Assembly: GCA_036346395.1 (NCBI GenBank)
Contig: CM070604.1
Span: forward strand, 1,959,501 to 2,023,500
Length of the DNA stretch: 64,000 bases
Direction: 5' to 3'
DNA from: Hsuehochloa calcarea
Lineage: Eukaryota > Streptophyta > Magnoliopsida > Poales > Poaceae
A program made the position numbers and the translations under genes. Below, one piece after another: positions 58,681-64,000 of the stretch (positions within the stretch are counted from its first letter, which is position 1; the number at the start of each line of letters is the position of its first letter). The notes beneath the pieces were generated by a model. It was given only the letters and a program-made list of their open reading frames with translations. It ran no database searches and was not told where the DNA came from.

Positions 58681-61677
58681 TGCGCTACAACACAATAATC
58701 ATATATCATACTCGTAATATTGCGTCTCGAATATTTGTACATATATATGTAATTCTATTTTTGCAAAGTGCTGCCAAAGAAAAACGAGATCACCTATGCG
58801 CATTCTACGTATGCCATCATATGCGACTATTGATTGCTTCTAGGATGAACGATCCCTGTGTTTGTCAATCTCGTAATAATTATCTCCTAATTATAAATTT
58901 AAATATATATGCTTACTACTTTACTCACGCTAGCGATGTGGCTTGAACATAGAGTTAAATGCACTCGAGATGGACCAGTCACGCACATTCGAGGAGCTCG
59001 TGGCTTCATCAAAGCGGACATAGTTAACACCAACGGAGAGTTTCACGCCGTCGACACCGATGAACGACCTCGAAACAATTGATTCAATATTGTAATTCAC
59101 TTTGGTCGGTTGTAATTCAATTTGTAACTCTAGCGACAATATATACTTGAAACATTCTTTTGTAATTGATTTTGAGTTAAATGATCACTTTGAGTTGTCG
59201 GCAATTATCGTGACATGTTTCTACTTGCTAGTTTTCAGAGGGCATGGCTAGCAATTCCGAGGCTAGTGAAAATACAAAAAATTTAATTAGGTTAAAGGAC
59301 TTATCACGACGGTTCTAACAATGAACGAAATGCGTGATATCAATAACCTGAGACGGTTTGTAGTTGAAACCGCGTCTATGATAATGAATTATCACAGACG
59401 GTTCCAACAACGAATCACGCGGTTCGACCACGAACCGTATGTGATTCTTAATATCCTGACGGTTCGTGGTTGGAACCGTCGTGATGACGATTTTCAACCG
59501 TCGTGATAACCGCCGTTATCTCGGACATAAAATTTCAGACGGTTCAAAATGCGTGTGATGATTACGAACCGTCTGTGATGACCTTTTCTGTAGTAGTGAC
59601 AGTGCCATCGCTGAAGTGGATCTGCCAGTTCTACATAAGTTTTTGTAACTCTTGTCCTTCTGTTTTAATTGTTTTTTGCAACTTAGTGATGTGTATATGT
59701 CTTCTTGCAGCAAAAGCGTATGGTTGACGATGCACCTGAGTACATTGTGAGGAGGCACTTTATGGCCTACTTGTTGTGGCTATTAGGGTGGGTGATGTTC
59801 CTAGGGTCCCATGACAACATCGTCGACATCCACATGATCTAGTACGCACACGAGCTGGCAGACTGGGAGGTGGAGGAGATCCAGCCCTACGCTTGGGACC
59901 TAGTAGTGCTGTGCGCGATGTATCGTGCACTATGCGACACGTCCCACTAGGTTTGGGACAGCTCCATCCTCTCTGGATGCCCTTTGCTTCTTCAGCTTTG
60001 GTTCTTTGAGCATTTCCAGATTAGACGATCACAGTTGGACCTAGAAGCCTTCACCATCGCCATGTATGCCGCCACTGCTGACATGAACTGGCCAACCATG
60101 AGTACGGTGTGGTGTCACCGACGGGTATGTTTTCTGAATATTTATTATATTTTGTAATGTAATTCAATTTCTTGTGCTAAGTTTCCGTTGCTCTATTCCA
60201 CATGCCACCTTCACTCCGATCATTACGAATGTGTCCTACCCGGACTACGTTGCGATGTTCGATTAGTTGATGGATGATCTCGTCATCTGGACATTGTACG
60301 CTCCCGATAGGGTGTACGCGTGTGCACCCCGAGGCATGTCGAGCCTATGCACGCGAGACCACGCGTACTGGTACACGAGGAGGAGCTTGGTGCCTAATGT
60401 CTTCGTGGAGGAGTACCTTGTGCACCGGGTGTTGCGCCAGTTCGATCTACGACAGGAGGTCCCTGTCTCCTAGGGGTGGCGGGTGGCACCGAATGTCCAT
60501 GGGTAAGTTTACGTTTTACTTCCATCGTACCATTTGCCTTACGTACCTATGAAACAATAGTTTTGCCTTCCACATGTACATTAGGAAGGGAGGACTTGCT
60601 ATGACTTCATGGGCGGACAAGATGCTCCCTTGTATTCAGGGCTGGCTCTGTGCCTTAGAGGATGTCGTCCAAGAGGATACTCCCTATGACCCCGAGACGT
60701 ACGAGGTGTACATCGAGTGGTACTCCAGTCGGACAAAGGTTCATTGCGTTAGGGTCGTGGACGACCCACCACGACACGAGGCCACGACGTACGACACGTA
60801 CCCCACCCGGTCGGACTCCACATTTTATCGCGTGGTACATATTGAACGGACCATACATCTTATTTGCTTTGTAATTTTTTGGTTTCTAACTTGTTAATTA
60901 TGTGTACATATCGATCTACATTGGGAGATGCACGAGTTGACGACCTTCATGCGTCGTATGACGCTCGGGGAGCGCTTCAGCACGACAGCACATGAGATTA
61001 GAGAGGTCATGGACCAGTTCGTCGAGAAGGTGAAGCAATGCATCTAGTTGGCGTCTTGACGTGGGTTGAGGGATGGGTGGACCCACCTGTGCATGGATGT
61101 TGGGTGAGCACGGTGTGTCACACCCCACGGCTCCTCACCTAAACGTGGCGAGCGGGTCCTCGTGACACCTTGCTGGGAGTACCCCAGCACAGTTCGGATG
61201 TCAACATGAAACACTCACGTCAAATTGTTTAATTCAAACTCCACTAGCTACTAACGACAATATTCTCTGACAGGTCTTGAGTTCTACCCATACACGGGGC
61301 AAGGGTACGTGGAGTGGTCCACTACCTTCATCCGACGAGGCTTGTCTATCTTGTTTGCATGCATAACATACTGTTTCACAGCTCATACACCCTTTTGGGA
61401 CGAGGAGCTCGGGTTGCATGAGGAGTCATGCTCTGGGGACTTCGATTTCAACCAAGGTGTCGGTAGGCCTTCGCACGACGAGAGCAGCCAGGTCTTTGGG
61501 AGTGCTTCACAACAGTACAGTGCGCCCGGAGCGAGCCAGCTGATGTAGCACCCTCTCGCGACACCCTCTCAGGCTACTCACACCAGTAGGGTGCCTCGGC
61601 CGCCTGAGCCTTTGACCTACTTGTACCAGCACCCGCAGCTTTGTAGATGAGGCCAGGAGCCACACGTGGGTATGCCC

Positions 61678-64000
61678 TGTAACAACCCAAATTTTCATTT
61701 CCTGTTAAAATTAAAATTAAATTATTTTTTGGAATTTTAAAAGTTTTTCCCTATTTAGTTTAAAGCCAAAAAAATATTTGCAAAATTAATTACCAATTAT
61801 GAGTTGTAAATTAATTGTTTTAAGTTCAAAATGACTTAAGGAATTTCTGTGTATTTTTCTAGAATTTTTGGACTTTATTTACTATTTTCTAAAAGACTTT
61901 TCGATTTGTTGTATTTTCTGTAATTCAAAAATGTATTTAAATTTCCTTTTCGCTCTTTAATTTGAATCTCTCCGCTGTTTCGCTTTCTCTCCATGGCCCA
62001 AAATCACGACTCGCTTCGCCAAACCACGCCCGCGCGCTCTCTCGCTCGCTCTCGCCGACAGGTAGGACCCACCGGTCAGCCTCTCCCCTGTCCTTCTTCG
62101 TCGCGCACCTCCGTGGAGCGCCCATGTCGAGCCGATTCACGCCACATCAGTGCGCCTCACCGTCCCATCACCTCGCAGCTCGCCAGGCTACCCTATCAAC
62201 GCACATTAAATGCTCGTCCCACCGCTAACCATCGCCGCACCTGCCGTCCTCTCTCACCGCGAATCCCGTCGGCCCCTCGCCATGCCCTGCGCCGACCGAA
62301 GCTCGCCCGTGCACCCACCTGTCTACCTCCTCCCTCTCTCCTCCCCAGCCTCTAAAAAGGGGAGCACCAGACGCCTCTCCTCCTCCTCATCCTTTCCCCC
62401 TCATTCCCCTCTTCTCTCCCGCCGTCGTTTGCCGTATTTGAAGCTTCAACTGTGCTGGCCGGAGCTCCTCCCACCGACAGTTACGCTGCCGGCAAGGGTC
62501 CTCCGCCGCCAATGTCTCCATCTTTAGATTCGCACGGCCACGTTCTACACATTGTGCTTGTCACCTTCGCTGGGAACCCGCGGGAACCTCATCGCCGACT
62601 TCAACCGCTTCTCGCCACCGACCATCTTATCGTGTTCCATCGCCTCAACCAGGTGCACCAGGTTCAGCGTCGCATTTTCTCTCTTTTGCACACCCCCATT
62701 CGCCTTGTCGTGGCGCGAAGCGCCGACGAGCCGCACACCCGAGCGCCACCATGATCGCCGGGGGTGATGTGGCCGACACTTCCGAGCCACCTGGCGACTC
62801 GTCGCGCCACATCACCCACTCGCCTCCGTCAGCGTATGCATGGACGCATGCGTCAGCACACGCGTTAGCCTCTACACTGTGTTGCGAACCAGGCCCACTG
62901 TGGACCTTGATGCAGCTGTGGACCCAACCACGGCCATGGGGTCCACACGTCAGTGGCTCATGCTCTTTTATTTTGAAAAATAATTCGACCGAAAATCAAA
63001 TTCCAAACGCTAATGTCATCGTGATGCAATAATTGATTTTCCTTTAGAAAATTAATTCAAAAAATTCAAAAAAATCCCCAATTTCATCATTTCATGTATT
63101 TTCAAACTTCTGAGAGCCCGTTCTCCTTCATTCGATTTCCGATTCGAGTGATTCAAATTTCTAAATTCATATAAAATCAATACATAGCTATCTACACTAG
63201 AATAATTTAATTTGGATTCTATTTGAAATTTCTTGATTTTCTCGTATCAATTACGGCGACTCCGGGGAACTCGAACTATTCGAAGAGTTAGATCCTCAAG
63301 CTTTTGAGTAAGGCAAGTTACATCTTTGATTATATTTGAATACCAGTATTCCAAATTATATAAATTATGTTTTAAATTATTACTGCATGTGTATTTATAT
63401 TCAAGTTATTTAAATCCCTATTTTTAAATTATAGTTGTTCCCAATTCCTTTGTATAGCCAAATGTTACAATTGAAGTAGCCATACCTTGATGCTATAGTT
63501 AAAATCTAGTTGGTACGTTAATATGAACTAGACATGTTACAAAACTTTATGCTTAGTCAAGGCCTAGACCAAAAATATTTAATTTGGGCAATTTAGACAA
63601 AAGTTCAACTATGATTTAGAATGAGGCCGCGGTATTGTCGTTACCATAGGAATTTATTAAATGATTTGACTTGGTAAATAAAAGTGAAAATTGGTTTGGA
63701 CTTGGGCGAAATGGATACTTGTTAAATAAAAGTCATTTCTATGATCGAGGCCCAGGGGTTATTTTGGAAAGTCGCCAATATCAGTTATGGACTGGTCTTC
63801 GAGCCGCATCTTACTAAACCCCATCGTACATCTATATGTTCTGAATGGGCAGGACTTGGTTAAATAATTTATCATGTTCTAGTATTATGCCCGCATGCTA
63901 TTTTTAGGTTTGTGCAGACTATGTTGAATGACCTCCATGTCTATCGTGGCTTGCTTCGGGCGATGGTAACAAATATCCATGTCTGGGTAGGTTATCCTCC
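61678..64000 (+). mobile_element. LTR of Ty3/gypsy-type retrotransposon, cut by window end
   Basis: It begins TGTAACAACCCAAATTTTCA at 61678, contains a C-rich Ser/Pro-biased block with a TATA-like TCTAAAAAGG (about 62350), and GTAAGGCAAGTTACATC at about 63308. The start and the GGCAAGT motif match the minus-strand unit at 13389-18004, so both belong to one family. The LTR end and any internal gag-pol lie beyond the window. Confidence 0.6.

Larger units (their letters stand above)
50011..59598 (+). mobile_element. CACTA (En/Spm) transposon, about 9.6 kb, left terminus eroded
   Basis: The right end reads TTTTCTGTAGTAGTG (ending 59598), the inverse complement of a CACTACTACAGAAAA terminus. Subterminal repeats with CCGTCTGTGAT or ATCACAGACGG in both orientations are dense at 50011-50290 and 59300-59580. 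At the left the sequence starts within the subterminal repeats, the CACTA motif itself being absent or mutated. It carries TNP2-type transposase remains (50705-53560), a second gene region (56100-58130) and a Ulp1-like piece (58240-58680). It is inserted in the PMD pseudogene. Confidence 0.85.
47440..61548 (+). pseudogene. Plant mobile domain (PMD, MAIN-like) transposon gene, broken
   Basis: Pieces in order: 47735-47917 (DRWRPETHTFHLPCREM), about 49890-50010 (WRMDFLVRF and GVLPPNIGY), 59599-59640, 59709-60120 (PEYIVRRHFMAYLLWLLGW, then SGCPLLLQLW), 60267-60473 (RRSLVPNVFVEEYLVHRVLRQ), 60574-60780 and 61260-61548. These match the PMD family found in Mutator-like and gypsy-like plant elements and in MAIN proteins. 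In-frame stops (for example TAG at 59840 and 59948) and two large insertions, 47930-49880 and 50011-59598, make it non-functional. Its element class cannot be decided from what is visible. Confidence 0.75.

Noticed and set aside
62000..62760. Ser/Pro/Arg-rich open frames near the right edge
   Set aside because: They fall within the C-rich block of an LTR; no gag or pol motif.

Overview
The window is nuclear DNA from a flowering plant, almost certainly a grass (Poaceae). Genes are split by GT-AG introns, intergenic DNA is filled with nested transposons of types abundant in grasses (CACTA, hAT, long Ty3/gypsy-like LTRs, plant-mobile-domain elements), and the three host proteins closely resemble rice proteins as I remember them. 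I cannot name the species.

Three host genes, all on the + strand, can be reconstructed to complete reading frames. (1) 3027-8974: an 18-coding-exon gene for a 951-residue ABC1/ADCK-type atypical kinase fused to a beta-lactamase-like domain. (2) 28213-35881: a 17-exon gene for UDP-sugar pyrophosphorylase (USP), 629 residues. (3) 38691-41076, with a leader exon near 37360-37489: a 4-coding-exon gene for translation initiation factor eIF4A, 414 residues.

The most informative structure is 23.3-41.4 kb. The USP-eIF4A pair is present twice in tandem. The upstream copy (23.3-28.1 kb) is ruined: its USP keeps exon 1 but intron 1 runs into the middle of exon 15, exons 15-16 are repeated, and its eIF4A stops inside exon 2 with a lost splice acceptor and a frameshift. 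The downstream copy is intact in coding sequence, but the duplication breakpoint lies about 80 bp before the USP start codon, so the complete USP gene follows an eIF4A fragment rather than its own upstream region.

The rest is transposon territory. 9.1-12.4 kb is a TIR element holding an hAT (Ac/Ds-type ends) element with an exact 8-bp target duplication, which itself carries a smaller related hAT in opposite orientation. 13.4-18.0 kb is a minus-strand LTR of about 4.6 kb with a 6-bp direct repeat at its ends; an LTR of the same type on the + strand opens at 61678 and runs off the window. 18.0-23.3 kb is decayed intergenic DNA with one exon-like island. 41.7-42.9 kb is an hAT-like element. 45.4-61.6 kb is a broken plant-mobile-domain (PMD) element with a dimeric satellite-like array, split by an unclassified insertion (about 47.93-49.88 kb) and by a roughly 9.6-kb CACTA element (50.0-59.6 kb) with decayed TNP2-type transposase and Ulp1-like protease pieces.

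No rRNA, tRNA, CRISPR array or bacterial-type operon was seen. Nothing amounts to a clearly new biochemical system. The tandem USP-eIF4A duplication with swapped promoters and complementary decay is the item most worth following.
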